64,000 nt of DNA from positions 895,773-959,772 of the forward strand of contig JAHLLG010000001.1 in NCBI GenBank assembly GCA_020444275.1, written 5' to 3'. The number at the start of each line of letters is the position of its first letter. The first letter of the stretch is position 1. The DNA comes from Bacteroidota bacterium. GTDB taxonomy: Bacteria > Bacteroidota > Bacteroidia > Bacteroidales > UBA12077. Shown one piece after another: positions 35,389 through 44,728 of this stretch. Both the position numbers and the translations under genes were made by a program. Below the pieces are notes generated by a model. The model saw nothing but the letters and a program-made list of their open reading frames with translations, ran no database searches and was not told the origin of the DNA.

Positions 35389-36489
35389 ATGACAATGAAA
35401 CGTGTTTTAGTAGCAACTGCCGGGGGAGATTGCCCAGGTTTAAATGCTGTAATCAGAGCAATTGTGAAAAGAGCTTCGCAAGAGAGGGACTGGGAAATTT
35501 TAGGAAGTATACAAGCCTTTAATGGTGTACTATGGGAGCCCACCGAAGTGAAAATTTTAGATGAAGAAGCTGTTGCCGGAATTCATTTCCAGGGAGGAAC
35601 AATTATTGAAACGACAAATAAAGGTGGACCTTTTGCGTGGCCTATTAAAGATAAAGACGGTAAGTGGACAACCGCAGATCGCTCAGAAGAGATGATCCGC
35701 AAATTAATGTACATGGGTGTTGATGCCGTAATTAATATTGGTGGTGATGGTTCGCAACGAATTTCACAGGCATTGTACGAAAAAGGTTTAAACATTATTG
35801 GTGTACCCAAAACAATTGATAATGACTTATCGGCTACAGAAGCAACTTTCGGTTATCAGACTGCTGTGCAGATTGCTACAGAAGCTGTCGACAAGTTGGT
35901 AACCACAGCTGCCAGTCATAACCGTGTAATGGTATTGGAAGTAATGGGACGCGATGCTGGTTGGATTGCTTTGAATGCTGCAGTTGCTGGAGGTGCCGAA
36001 ATCTGTTTGATTCCTGAAATTCCTTACGACATCGATAAGGTAGTTGAAAAAATTAATGAACGTTTTGTTCGCGACAGGGGATTTACAATTATTGTAATTG
36101 CCGAAGGAGCAAAAGCTATAGGTAAAGATGCATCGAAAGAACATAATGATGAAATTGGTTATGCCAATGCAAAATTATCTGGTGCAGCTACTCGGTTAGT
36201 TGAAGAGCTTAAGGAAGCTGGTATTAAGCATAGTATTAGAAAAGCAGTGTTGGGCCATATTCAGCGTGGAGGAATACCAATTGCTTACGACCGCGTATTG
36301 GCAACCCAGTTTGGAGTTAAAGCTTTTGAAATGGTAATGGAAGGAAAATTTGGTGAAATGGTTGCTTTTCATCCACCTGATATTGTGTCTGTTCCATTTA
36401 AGGAAGCAATAAAAGAGCCTCATTTTGTTACTTTGGATAGTGCTTTAGTAAGAAATGCCCGTGGAGTTGGAATTAGTTTTGGAGATTAG
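35389..36489 (+). CDS. pfkA: 6-phosphofructokinase
   Basis: 366 residues (364 from a second ATG at 35395). It phosphorylates fructose 6-phosphate in glycolysis. The phosphate-donor loop is NIGGDGSQ with Gly121 at the position equivalent to Gly104 of the E. coli enzyme, which favours ATP; Lys141 in VPKTIDND is at the position of E. coli Gly124, where PPi-dependent enzymes carry Lys. This Gly/Lys combination marks the atypical ATP-type clade. The substrate motifs EVMGRDAGWIAL and LGHIQRGG are intact. Its place inside the starch locus links maltose breakdown to glycolysis. Confidence 0.92.
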   Translation: MTMKRVLVATAGGDCPGLNAVIRAIVKRASQERDWEILGSIQAFNGVLWEPTEVKILDEEAVAGIHFQGGTIIETTNKGGPFAWPIKDKDGKWTTADRSEEMIRKLMYMGVDAVINIGGDGSQRISQALYEKGLNIIGVPKTIDNDLSATEATFGYQTAVQIATEAVDKLVTTAASHNRVMVLEVMGRDAGWIALNAAVAGGAEICLIPEIPYDIDKVVEKINERFVRDRGFTIIVIAEGAKAIGKDASKEHNDEIGYANAKLSGAATRLVEELKEAGIKHSIRKAVLGHIQRGGIPIAYDRVLATQFGVKAFEMVMEGKFGEMVAFHPPDIVSVPFKEAIKEPHFVTLDSALVRNARGVGISFGD

Positions 36490-36514
36490 TTAGTTTAAAA
36501 TAAATAAAAAAGAG

Positions 36515-36543
36515 AAGAGCCCTGATTTTGCATCAGGGCTCTT
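36515..36543. terminator. Terminator between pfkA and the susA-like gene
   Basis: A perfect 12-bp stem (36515-36526 with 36532-36543) and a 5-base loop between converging genes. Confidence 0.88.
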
Positions 36544-36596
36544 TCTGGTTTAAATTAACTCATCTAATCGTTCAAGATAAATTAAAAAGGTTTGGT

Positions 36597-38447
36597 TTAT
36601 TTGTATAACTCAATAATCATTGCCGATTTTTCCTCAATATCAATCAAATCAAGATTTTTAATAGCAACTCCTGTAATGATCTCTTTTCCTTTAGAGTATT
36701 TCGATAATAGTTCGTTAAATTTTTCGGTTTCGATGCTCTGCTTTTCTTCACTATTATTTAAAATTATCATTACACAATTATTTTCTGTGTGCCTGAAATA
36801 TACATACACATTATTTTCCGGTACAAAATGAGTGAGTTTACCGTAATGTACAGCAGGAGCTGATTTTCTCCATTTCAATATAGTTTGGTAGTAATTGAAA
36901 ATCTCATTCTGATCATCGGTTCTACCTTCTGAAGTAAAGGCATTTTGCTCATCATTTGGCCAACCACCCGGAAAATCCATACGCATTTTTCCGTGCGATT
37001 CATGTGCGTAACCTTCTTGTAACTGTTCTGTTCCATAATACACAGATGGAATTCCTCGTGTTGTTAACTGAAACGCAATAGCCATTTTAAGTTTACGGAT
37101 ATCTTTCTGAAATGAAGAATATATCCTGTTCACGTCGTGATTATCAAGGAATACCAATGTTTTGCCGGCATCTTGATATAAAAAGTCTTGTGCTAAAACG
37201 TAATACAGTCTGGTAATACCTTCGGTCCAGGTTTGCTCTTCGTTAAAAGCTTTAGAAATTGCATTAAACATTGGAAAATCAGTAATAACCGGAATATTTG
37301 ATGAATACCCATCACGATTTAAGGTAGTTTTTTGCCAGTAAGCAGTAAGTGCAATTTTTTGCAACCACGATTCTCCTAAAATAGTGAAATCGGAATACTC
37401 TTCTTGAATTGCTTTTGCCCACTCAGCTACCATTTCTTTATCTGCGTAAGGTTGTGTATCTAAACGGATACCATCAATACCAGCATATTCAATCCACCAA
37501 ATAGAATTTTGAATGAGGTATGTTGCCAACAGTTCATTTTTCTGATTCAAGTCAGGCATATTGGTATCGAACCATCCGTTTTGCTGCAGTTTCTTATCAT
37601 ACTCAGAAGCGTAAGGATCAATCAATGCCGACGATCTGAAGTTGGATCGGGTAAATTCCGGAAACTGGTGAATCCAATCTTCCCTTGGCAGGTCTTTTAT
37701 CCACCAGTGGTTTATTCCACAGTGGTTTAGAACCATGTCTTTCACCACTTTCAAACCTTTTTGATGTGCCTGATCAACCAAATCTTTATACATTTGATTG
37801 TTTCCATATCTCGGGTCAATGCGGTAAAAGTCGGTAATAGCATAACCATGATAAGTATACTTCTCCTGGTTATTTTCCAGCAACGGATTTATCCATAATG
37901 TTGTTATTCCCAACTCATTAAAATAATCCAGATGATTCATAATTCCCTGGATGTCCCCACCATGCCTGCCATCAGGATTATTTCGGTTAGCTTTTTCCAA
38001 CATCTCTGGTGAATTATCATTCGTTGGGTCGCCATTGGAAAAGCGGTCGGGCATAAAAAGATAAACCACATCTGAATTATCAAAACCTTGATGCTGCTTT
38101 GGGTTGTTTGCCCTTTCTTTTAACTCATAATGAATAGTTTGAACAATGTTATTTTTCTTACTTAAATTGATTTGAATGATACCGGGTTTAACTGAAGAAT
38201 CGATGAATAGGTTCAAAAATAAATAATTAGCATTTTCAACGTTCTGAACTTCAAATTTTATTCCTTTCTTATTAATATCAATCTGGTAATCAGCAAGATT
38301 ATCTCCATACAACATAATCTGTAGTTCAGGGTTTTGCATTCCGGTCCACCAAAACGGTGGTTCTGTGCGTTCTACAACCTGAGCTTCGGATACTTTAACA
38401 ATAAATAAACCTAAAATTAGAAGAAATAGTGAATATTTTAATTTCAT
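36597..38447 (-). CDS. susA: SusA-like periplasmic neopullulanase (GH13)
   Basis: 616 residues. Signal peptide (about 1-22, ending SEAQ, no lipobox), so a soluble periplasmic protein. The N-terminal cyclomaltodextrinase-type beta domain (about 25-115) precedes a GH13 barrel with VVYLFMPDRFSNGDP and DGRHGGDIQG. Nucleophile Asp in IDGIRLDTQPYA (about 329), acid Glu in ILGESWL (about 358), Asp in FLDNHDVNR (about 437). The same architecture is found in SusA of Bacteroides, which cuts imported maltooligosaccharides in the periplasm. It is the last gene of the operon that starts with the MFS transporter. Confidence 0.9.
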   Translation of the reverse strand: MKLKYSLFLLILGLFIVKVSEAQVVERTEPPFWWTGMQNPELQIMLYGDNLADYQIDINKKGIKFEVQNVENANYLFLNLFIDSSVKPGIIQINLSKKNNIVQTIHYELKERANNPKQHQGFDNSDVVYLFMPDRFSNGDPTNDNSPEMLEKANRNNPDGRHGGDIQGIMNHLDYFNELGITTLWINPLLENNQEKYTYHGYAITDFYRIDPRYGNNQMYKDLVDQAHQKGLKVVKDMVLNHCGINHWWIKDLPREDWIHQFPEFTRSNFRSSALIDPYASEYDKKLQQNGWFDTNMPDLNQKNELLATYLIQNSIWWIEYAGIDGIRLDTQPYADKEMVAEWAKAIQEEYSDFTILGESWLQKIALTAYWQKTTLNRDGYSSNIPVITDFPMFNAISKAFNEEQTWTEGITRLYYVLAQDFLYQDAGKTLVFLDNHDVNRIYSSFQKDIRKLKMAIAFQLTTRGIPSVYYGTEQLQEGYAHESHGKMRMDFPGGWPNDEQNAFTSEGRTDDQNEIFNYYQTILKWRKSAPAVHYGKLTHFVPENNVYVYFRHTENNCVMIILNNSEEKQSIETEKFNELLSKYSKGKEIITGVAIKNLDLIDIEEKSAMIIELYK

Positions 38448-38464
38448 AATATGTTCATAAATAA

Positions 38465-40777
38465 TTAATTACAATAAAAATCGGCAGATTCTCTCACGCT
38501 GATATTGTATTCTACTCCTTTAATAAATACCTGTGCGATTTCACTTCCCTGATTCACTATAGTTACTTTTTCTTTACTAACTTCTACCTTTAAAAGCTGA
38601 TCTCTGTATTTTACAATAAAAGAGTAAAAGTCCCATTGCTTAGGAATGAATGGATTAAAATGCAATTGATTATTAAGTAATCTCATTCCACCAAATCCTT
38701 CAACAACCGACAGGTACGTTCCGGCCATACTTGTTATATGCAAACCCTGATGCACTTCGTCGTTATAATCGTCAATATCCAGGCGTGCTGTTCTTAAATA
38801 TAGTTCGTACGCTTTTTCTTTATATCCTAGTCTGGCTGCCAGAATCGTATGGACACAAGGCGATAGAGATGATTCATGAACAGTTTTAGGTTCGTAAAAA
38901 TCGAAATTTCTTTTGATGGTTAGCTCATCATATCGATCTTCGAACATGTAAATTCCTTGCAGTACATCGGCTTGCTTAATAAAGCACGAACGCAAAATTC
39001 TGTCCCAAGACCACTTTTGGTTAATCGGGCGATCCTCTGGTTTTAAATCATCGGCAGAGAGCAGTTCTTTATCAAGGTAATTGTCTTGCTGAAGAAAAAC
39101 GCCTAATTCTTCATCTTCAGGGAAATACATATTATCTATAATGTTTGTCCATTTCCCAACTTCCCGTAACTCGTTAAAATTTATCTTCTCTTTTAGTGCT
39201 TTATATTTATGGGGATTATCTCGTTGTACCTTCGCAATTGATTTTATGGTATAGTCGATACACCAAGCAGCCATTACATTGGTATACCAGTTGTTGTTCA
39301 CATTATTCTCGTACTCGTTTGGACCGGTTACTCCAAGCATCACATACTTATTTTTTGCGGTGGAGTAATTAACACGTTGTGCCCAAAAACGACTAATGGC
39401 AATTAAAACCTCAAGACCATAATCTACAAGATACTGTTCATCGCCCGTGTATCGGGTGTAATTATAGATAGCAAATGCGATGGCACCATTGCGGTGGATC
39501 TCTTCAAATGTAATTTCCCACTCGTTATGACACTCCTCACCATTCATGGTTACCATAGGATAAAGTGCAGCACCGTTAGTAAATCCTAATTTTTCTGCGT
39601 TCTCAATAGCTTTCTGTAAATGACGGTATCTATACAATAGTAAATTACGCGCTACTTTTTTATCTGATGTTCGTAAATAAAAGGGTAGGCAATATGCTTC
39701 GGTATCCCAGTATGTGCTTCCACCATATTTTTCGCCTGTAAATCCTTTCGGACCAATGTTTAACCTCTCATCATCGCCTGTATAGGTTTGATTTAACTGG
39801 AAAATATTAAAACGTATGGCTTGTTGTGCAGCAACATCACCTTGTATAACAATATCGCTATCGGTCCATTTGCATTGCCATGCTTTGGCATTCAGTTCAA
39901 AAAGCACTTCAAATCCTTTTTCAAATGATCGCTGTAATATATTGTGTGCAGCAATGGTAAGTGTATCTTTTTTATGATTTTCAGAGTGTGTTATAGCAGC
40001 ATATTTATAAACAGTTATGGTGTCTTCGGGTTTTATTTCTGTTTCAATATTTTGCTCAATATATTTTTTCTTTCTTTCTTCTGTAATCTCACTGGCAAAG
40101 AGTTCACCATTTTTTTCAACGCTAAATTTCATACTGGTACAAACATGAAAATCAAGTTTCTTAGTCTTAGCAGTTACATATGCTTCTCCAGGTTTACTTT
40201 CAATAGCAACCTCTTCCCAAAATTTTTCTTTATAGTTTGAGTCTTCGTTAATTACATCCGCATCAACATATGGGGTAATGGTTAGCTTGTCATCAACACT
40301 AATACTCCTGATTTCGTATTTTATACAACCAAGTTCGTTTTCTTTAATACTCAAAAACCGGATAGCTTTTACTTCAATAACTTTTTCATCAGGGAACTCG
40401 GCTGTGAAAGATCTTTGCAAATATCCTTCTTTCATATTTAAAATACGTCGAAAATTCTCCACTTTTACCTTTGAAAGATCTAACTCGTATTTCCCAACTT
40501 TAATATTAATACCTATCCAATTAGGAGCATTAAGTACTTTTGCAAAATACTCCGGATATCCATTTTTCCACCATCCAACTTTGGTCTTATCAGGATAATA
40601 GATTCCGGCAATGTAATTACCTTGCAGACTATCTCCGCTATACTTTTCTTCAAAGTTAGCACGTTGCCCAATGTGTCCATTACCTAATGAAAATATACTT
40701 TCCGAAGATCGTTGATTTTTAGGATTGAATCCTTCTTCAATAATACACCACTCGTCATGTTTTAAATATTCATTCAT
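38465..40777 (-). CDS. GH65 maltose phosphorylase family enzyme
   Basis: 770 residues, the typical GH65 length. N-terminal beta-sandwich (about 1-270), (alpha/alpha)6 barrel (about 310-680) and C-terminal beta domain. The barrel motif GEECHNEWEITFEEIHRN (near 413-430) carries the general-acid Glu, and KYGGSTYWDTEAYCLPF lines the active site. There is no signal peptide, so it is cytoplasmic. The neighbouring beta-phosphoglucomutase and MFS transporter point to phosphorolysis of maltose to glucose and beta-glucose 1-phosphate. Kojibiose or trehalose phosphorylase are family alternatives. Confidence 0.9.
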   Translation of the reverse strand: MNEYLKHDEWCIIEEGFNPKNQRSSESIFSLGNGHIGQRANFEEKYSGDSLQGNYIAGIYYPDKTKVGWWKNGYPEYFAKVLNAPNWIGINIKVGKYELDLSKVKVENFRRILNMKEGYLQRSFTAEFPDEKVIEVKAIRFLSIKENELGCIKYEIRSISVDDKLTITPYVDADVINEDSNYKEKFWEEVAIESKPGEAYVTAKTKKLDFHVCTSMKFSVEKNGELFASEITEERKKKYIEQNIETEIKPEDTITVYKYAAITHSENHKKDTLTIAAHNILQRSFEKGFEVLFELNAKAWQCKWTDSDIVIQGDVAAQQAIRFNIFQLNQTYTGDDERLNIGPKGFTGEKYGGSTYWDTEAYCLPFYLRTSDKKVARNLLLYRYRHLQKAIENAEKLGFTNGAALYPMVTMNGEECHNEWEITFEEIHRNGAIAFAIYNYTRYTGDEQYLVDYGLEVLIAISRFWAQRVNYSTAKNKYVMLGVTGPNEYENNVNNNWYTNVMAAWCIDYTIKSIAKVQRDNPHKYKALKEKINFNELREVGKWTNIIDNMYFPEDEELGVFLQQDNYLDKELLSADDLKPEDRPINQKWSWDRILRSCFIKQADVLQGIYMFEDRYDELTIKRNFDFYEPKTVHESSLSPCVHTILAARLGYKEKAYELYLRTARLDIDDYNDEVHQGLHITSMAGTYLSVVEGFGGMRLLNNQLHFNPFIPKQWDFYSFIVKYRDQLLKVEVSKEKVTIVNQGSEIAQVFIKGVEYNISVRESADFYCN

Positions 40778-40792
40778 TTGAAGGGATTTTTA

Positions 40793-41446
40793 TTATTTCG
40801 TTAAATTATCAATTAGCATTACGTTAATATTACTGAAATCAGGAATTACCTTGTCGGCATTGGATAGATTCGTGTAATCACCTACTCCAATGGCAAGCAT
40901 ACCTGCTTTTTTGGCTGCTTCGATTCCTGCGGCTGCATCTTCAAATACTAAACAGTACTCAGGAGCTATATTAAGCTCTTCAGCTGCTTTAAGAAATACT
41001 TCCGGATCAGGTTTTGATTTGCTGATTTTTGTTCCATCAACAACAGCATCAAAGAAACTGTCTAAGCCAATTCTCTCTAAAATAGTACCTGCATTTTTAC
41101 TCGATGATCCGATAGCAATTTTGTAGTTTGTATTTTTAAGATCAACGATAAAATGTCTGACTCCCGGAAGAATATCACTGGGTTTCATCTTAAGAATATT
41201 TTCACGATACCACTCATTCTTTTTGGTTGCCAGTTTCTGCTTTTCTTCATAAGAATCAATTGTAATTCCTCCAATATCAAGCAGAATATCTAACGATTCA
41301 AGTCTGCTTATTCCTTTTAGTTGCTCGTTTTGTTCAGGAGTTAAATCAAATCCCATTTCATTGGCTAATCTTTTCCAAGCTTGATAATGAAAGATTGCTG
41401 TATCGACAACTACACCGTCTAAATCAAAAATTATTGCTTTGATCAT
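40793..41446 (-). CDS. pgmB: Beta-phosphoglucomutase
   Basis: 217 residues, HAD superfamily with a helical cap. Catalytic FDLDGVVVDTA gives Asp8 and Asp10; SSSKNAG, KSKPDPEVF and VFEDAAAGIEAAK are the remaining motifs. It turns beta-glucose 1-phosphate, the product of inverting GH65 phosphorylases, into glucose 6-phosphate. It lies 17 bases from the MFS gene and 15 bases from the GH65 gene, a pathway arrangement. Confidence 0.94.
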   Translation of the reverse strand: MIKAIIFDLDGVVVDTAIFHYQAWKRLANEMGFDLTPEQNEQLKGISRLESLDILLDIGGITIDSYEEKQKLATKKNEWYRENILKMKPSDILPGVRHFIVDLKNTNYKIAIGSSSKNAGTILERIGLDSFFDAVVDGTKISKSKPDPEVFLKAAEELNIAPEYCLVFEDAAAGIEAAKKAGMLAIGVGDYTNLSNADKVIPDFSNINVMLIDNLTK

Positions 41447-41463
41447 TATAAAATCCTTACTTT

Positions 41464-42780
41464 TTAAATGATTTCTTTATGATATTTAATATCAAGTTTA
41501 TCTTTAACAAAAAATGTACTTCCGGCTCCAAGTAGCATAAGTACTCCGGCCATTATAATTGATTTCAGCGGATCGTCATTAAAAAAGTATTTTAGGATTA
41601 ATCCACCAAAAACTCCATTCACGATTTGAGGTATGGTAATGGACATATTGAATATTCCCATAAATATCCCCATTTGCTTAGGTGGAATGGAGTTAGCCAA
41701 CATTGCATATGGCATGGCCAAAATACTTCCCCAGGCTATTCCAATACCTAGCATAGGAATGATAAGCAATTCCGATGTAGGAATAAAAGCAAAGGATATA
41801 AACGATATTCCACCAATGGTTAAAGCCGATGCATGTGTTGCTCTTCTACCAATTTTGGTTGCTACTTTAGGCAACGACAAAGCGATAATTGCCGAAACCC
41901 CATTATATATACCAAATAAGATACCTACCCAATCGCCTGCATTCTGGTAGCCTAAAGAATTAGGATCCGTTGAGTTATAAAAGTGCTGGGCAACTGCCGG
42001 GGTAGTAAATACCCACATCGAAAACAGGGCAAACCACGAGAAAAATTGCACAACAAGCAACTGCCACATGGTTTTAGGAATCTTAAATTTAGTCTTTTTC
42101 TCATCTTTTTCTTCCTCTTCGTAATATTCCGGTGGATACTCTTCGGTGCGGAGTACGGTCCATAAAATAGACGAAATCAGCACAAATGCGCCAATGTAAA
42201 ACGACCAGTATACATTCGGTGGTACGAGTCCTTCACCTGCAGCTTCTTTCGAAACACCAAACCAGTTTCCAAGCATGTAGGGTAACCATGAGCCTACAAC
42301 AGCTCCAATTCCAATCAATAACGTTTGCATCGAAAAACCCAAAGTATGTTGTTCTTCTGGCAGTTTATCCGCAACGAGAGCTCTGAATGGTTCCATGGAA
42401 ATATTGATAGATGCATCCATTATCATTAACAGACCACCACCCACGAACATTGGTGCTATTACTTTTGCTAAATGAGGAGCATTAGGCATTAATATTAAGG
42501 CTGCACTTGTAAGCACTGCTCCGACTAAAAAGTAGGGTCTTCTTCGGCCAAACCGGTTCCAGGTTCTATCGCTCATGTAACCAATAATCGGTTGAATAAT
42601 CATACCGGTTATTGGGGCTACTAACCAAAACCACGACAGGTGATGTACATCAGCACCAAAGGTTTGTAATATTCTTGATGCATTTGCATTTTGAAGAGCA
42701 AAACCAAACTGAATTCCTAAAAAACCGAAACTCATGTTCCATATCTGCCAGAAACTCAATAATTTTTTCTTTTTTTTCAT
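41464..42780 (-). CDS. MFS sugar transporter, probably for maltose
   Basis: 438 residues, 12 predicted helices. The loop after helix 2 reads YMSDRTWNRFGRRRPY, a long variant of the MFS signature resembling SLC45/sucrose-transporter relatives. It is the first gene of the operon with pgmB, GH65 phosphorylase and susA, so the substrate is very probably maltose or short maltodextrins moved from periplasm to cytoplasm. Upstream are a -7 element at 42830-42837 and a LacI-type operator at 42916-42931. Confidence 0.9.
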   Translation of the reverse strand: MKKKKKLLSFWQIWNMSFGFLGIQFGFALQNANASRILQTFGADVHHLSWFWLVAPITGMIIQPIIGYMSDRTWNRFGRRRPYFLVGAVLTSAALILMPNAPHLAKVIAPMFVGGGLLMIMDASINISMEPFRALVADKLPEEQHTLGFSMQTLLIGIGAVVGSWLPYMLGNWFGVSKEAAGEGLVPPNVYWSFYIGAFVLISSILWTVLRTEEYPPEYYEEEEKDEKKTKFKIPKTMWQLLVVQFFSWFALFSMWVFTTPAVAQHFYNSTDPNSLGYQNAGDWVGILFGIYNGVSAIIALSLPKVATKIGRRATHASALTIGGISFISFAFIPTSELLIIPMLGIGIAWGSILAMPYAMLANSIPPKQMGIFMGIFNMSITIPQIVNGVFGGLILKYFFNDDPLKSIIMAGVLMLLGAGSTFFVKDKLDIKYHKEII

Positions 42781-42829
42781 GAAATATTGTTAATGAAAGC
42801 GTTACATTTTGTTCTTAGTTATATAATAT

Positions 42830-42837
42830 CAAATATA
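42830..42837 (-). promoter_or_regulatory. -7 element of the maltose operon
   Basis: On the minus strand TATATTTG, a perfect TAnnTTTG box, 49 bases before the MFS start codon. No TTG is present at the normal -33 distance, which fits a promoter that needs an activator. Confidence 0.5.
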
Positions 42838-42915
42838 ATGAAAAATAGGGAAGTTTAATGTATCTTGTTGTACGGCAATGTATTACAAAATATTTTTGAT
42901 CGCTTAAAAAGCTTG

Positions 42916-42931
42916 TTTCAAACGTTTGCGA
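42916..42931. promoter_or_regulatory. LacI-type operator upstream of the maltose operon
   Basis: Exact 16-base copy (as complement) of the operator before susC, with the palindrome CAAACGTTTG at 42919-42928. Its near edge is 78 bases upstream of the -7 element. It is the main evidence for a common regulon of the two arms of the locus. Confidence 0.75.
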
Positions 42932-43002
42932 CCTGAAAAGAGGGGGATAAAAAATTTATAAAAAAAGTAAAGGCAAGTACGGATAAAGAATAAGAACATA
43001 AA

Positions 43003-43030
43003 AAAACCGCCACATAAATGCGACGGTTTT
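43003..43030 (-). terminator. Terminator of the POT transporter gene
   Basis: An imperfect stem (AAAACCG at 43003-43009 with CGGTTTT at 43024-43030, further pairs inside) with a T-run on the minus-strand 3' side. Confidence 0.7.
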
Positions 43031-43055
43031 GATTATAAAGTATAGTTAGTAACTA

Positions 43056-44594
43056 TTATTTTGAAACTCTCTCTAACCATTTCAACATAACTAACATGGC
43101 AACCATAGATATTAGACAAGCTACTACAAATATTGTCCATGTAGCCCAGATTGGAATACTTTCATAGAAAATAGCTCCGATAAATAATAACTGGTTACCT
43201 ACCGCTGTTGCTCCTAACCATAATCCTTGCATAATACCCTGGTATTGTGGTGGAGAAACTTTAGAAACAAATGAAATTCCCAGCGGGCTGATAAATAATT
43301 CAGCAACTGTAAGAATAAGGTATGTACCAATTAATAAGAAAGGAGTTACTTTTAATGAATCATCCAATCCACCTCGTGCTTTTACTTCGCTTAACAATGG
43401 AAGATCAGCAGAGCCAACGGCCATAACAACATAAGCTAATGCTGCGATTAACATACCAATGGCAATCTTCTTAGGTGTGCTTGGTTCAATTCCTTTATTA
43501 CGTAAATATCCAAAAAATCCAACAATAATTGGTGTTAAGAAAACCACAAAGAATGGATTAACGGACTGGAACAATTCTGCACCAACTATTTTCAAGTCTC
43601 CAATATGGATTTTTATTGCACTAAGATCAGTATAATGTTTTGCAAAATAGGTAAGCGTTAAACCATTTTGGTGGAACGAGAACCAGAAGAAAATAACAAC
43701 ACCAAAAACAGCAAATAAAGCATATAGTCTTTGTTTAACTTCTTTTGGATCCATCTTAATTTCAGTAGTACCGTTAGCTTGTGCTGCTGCTGCTTTAGCT
43801 TTAACATCAGGGAATTTAGCTCTGTTCATAAGATAAATTACAAGAGAAATTAGCATTGCTCCAATTGCAATTCCAAAGGCATAATGGAATCCTGTTGTAA
43901 AAACATTCAGATACTCTCTTGCAAACTCACCTAAATTTTCTACAGTGCCATTAATTGTAGCATTGTTAGCTGCTTCTGTGAATGCAGCTGAGGTTTGTTC
44001 TGTTAATGTTCCGTCTACCTTTAGGTGACATAATGCTGGTAAGTTAGCGTCATATTCAAATCCGTTGTGTTGTAACCACCAGTTTCTTATTCCTACAGCA
44101 GTAAAAGGAGCTATAACAGCACCAACATTGATAAACATGTAAAATAGCTGGAAACCGGAGTCTCTTTTGCTGTCATATTTTGGATCGTCATACATTTGTC
44201 CAACTAAAGCCTGCAGGTTACCTTTAAATAAACCATTACCAAAGGCAATAATAAAAAGGGCAAAACAAGAAAGAATTAAAAATAGTGTTTGATTTGGAAC
44301 AGGAGTTGGAGTAGGATACGCTAAAATTAAATACCCAACCATCATGGTAATAATACCAATCAAAATGGTCCCTTTAAAATTCTTTAATCTATCCGCAACT
44401 ATACCACCAACTAATGCCAGCATGTAAATTGAAAAATAAAACACTGAATAGATAAGACCAGCATCAGTTTCACCAAGATTAAATTTGGCCTGTAAGAATA
44501 ACACAAGAATGGCCATCATGGTATAAAAACCAAAACGCTCTCCCATATTTGCCAGGGCCGCGGCAATCAATCCTTTTGGATGTCCTTTAAACAT
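43056..44594 (-). CDS. POT-family proton-dependent peptide transporter
   Basis: 512 residues with about 12-14 helices. The N-terminal segment GERFGFYTMMAILVLF is a variant of the ExxERFxYY proton-coupling motif of POT/PTR transporters, and FSIYMLALVGGIVADRL is the usual loop after helix 2. A long loop (about 180-235) separates the two halves. It imports di- and tripeptides with protons across the inner membrane. It has its own promoter and terminator and is not part of the maltose operon. Confidence 0.9.
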   Translation of the reverse strand: MFKGHPKGLIAAALANMGERFGFYTMMAILVLFLQAKFNLGETDAGLIYSVFYFSIYMLALVGGIVADRLKNFKGTILIGIITMMVGYLILAYPTPTPVPNQTLFLILSCFALFIIAFGNGLFKGNLQALVGQMYDDPKYDSKRDSGFQLFYMFINVGAVIAPFTAVGIRNWWLQHNGFEYDANLPALCHLKVDGTLTEQTSAAFTEAANNATINGTVENLGEFAREYLNVFTTGFHYAFGIAIGAMLISLVIYLMNRAKFPDVKAKAAAAQANGTTEIKMDPKEVKQRLYALFAVFGVVIFFWFSFHQNGLTLTYFAKHYTDLSAIKIHIGDLKIVGAELFQSVNPFFVVFLTPIIVGFFGYLRNKGIEPSTPKKIAIGMLIAALAYVVMAVGSADLPLLSEVKARGGLDDSLKVTPFLLIGTYLILTVAELFISPLGISFVSKVSPPQYQGIMQGLWLGATAVGNQLLFIGAIFYESIPIWATWTIFVVACLISMVAMLVMLKWLERVSK

Positions 44595-44646
44595 AATTAG
44601 TTATTTTTAGTTAATATTAATTTCAATCTCTTCAAAATAGGAATGA

Positions 44647-44676
44647 CAAATATAAAAATCTTTTTTTTCAGACCAA
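44647..44676 (-). promoter_or_regulatory. Promoter of the POT transporter gene
   Basis: On the minus strand TTG (44676-44674), a 19-base spacer and a perfect TATATTTG box (44654-44647), 53 bases before the start codon. Confidence 0.65.
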
Positions 44677-44701
44677 GTTTTTAATTAAAGGTTTAAGCAC
44701 T

Positions 44702-44709
44702 TAAATTTG
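44702..44709 (+). promoter_or_regulatory. -7 element of the nnrE/nnrD gene
   Basis: TAAATTTG, a perfect TAnnTTTG box 19 bases before the start codon. No convincing -33 element. Confidence 0.4.
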
Positions 44710-44728
44710 TTAAAAAGAAGTTTTAAAA

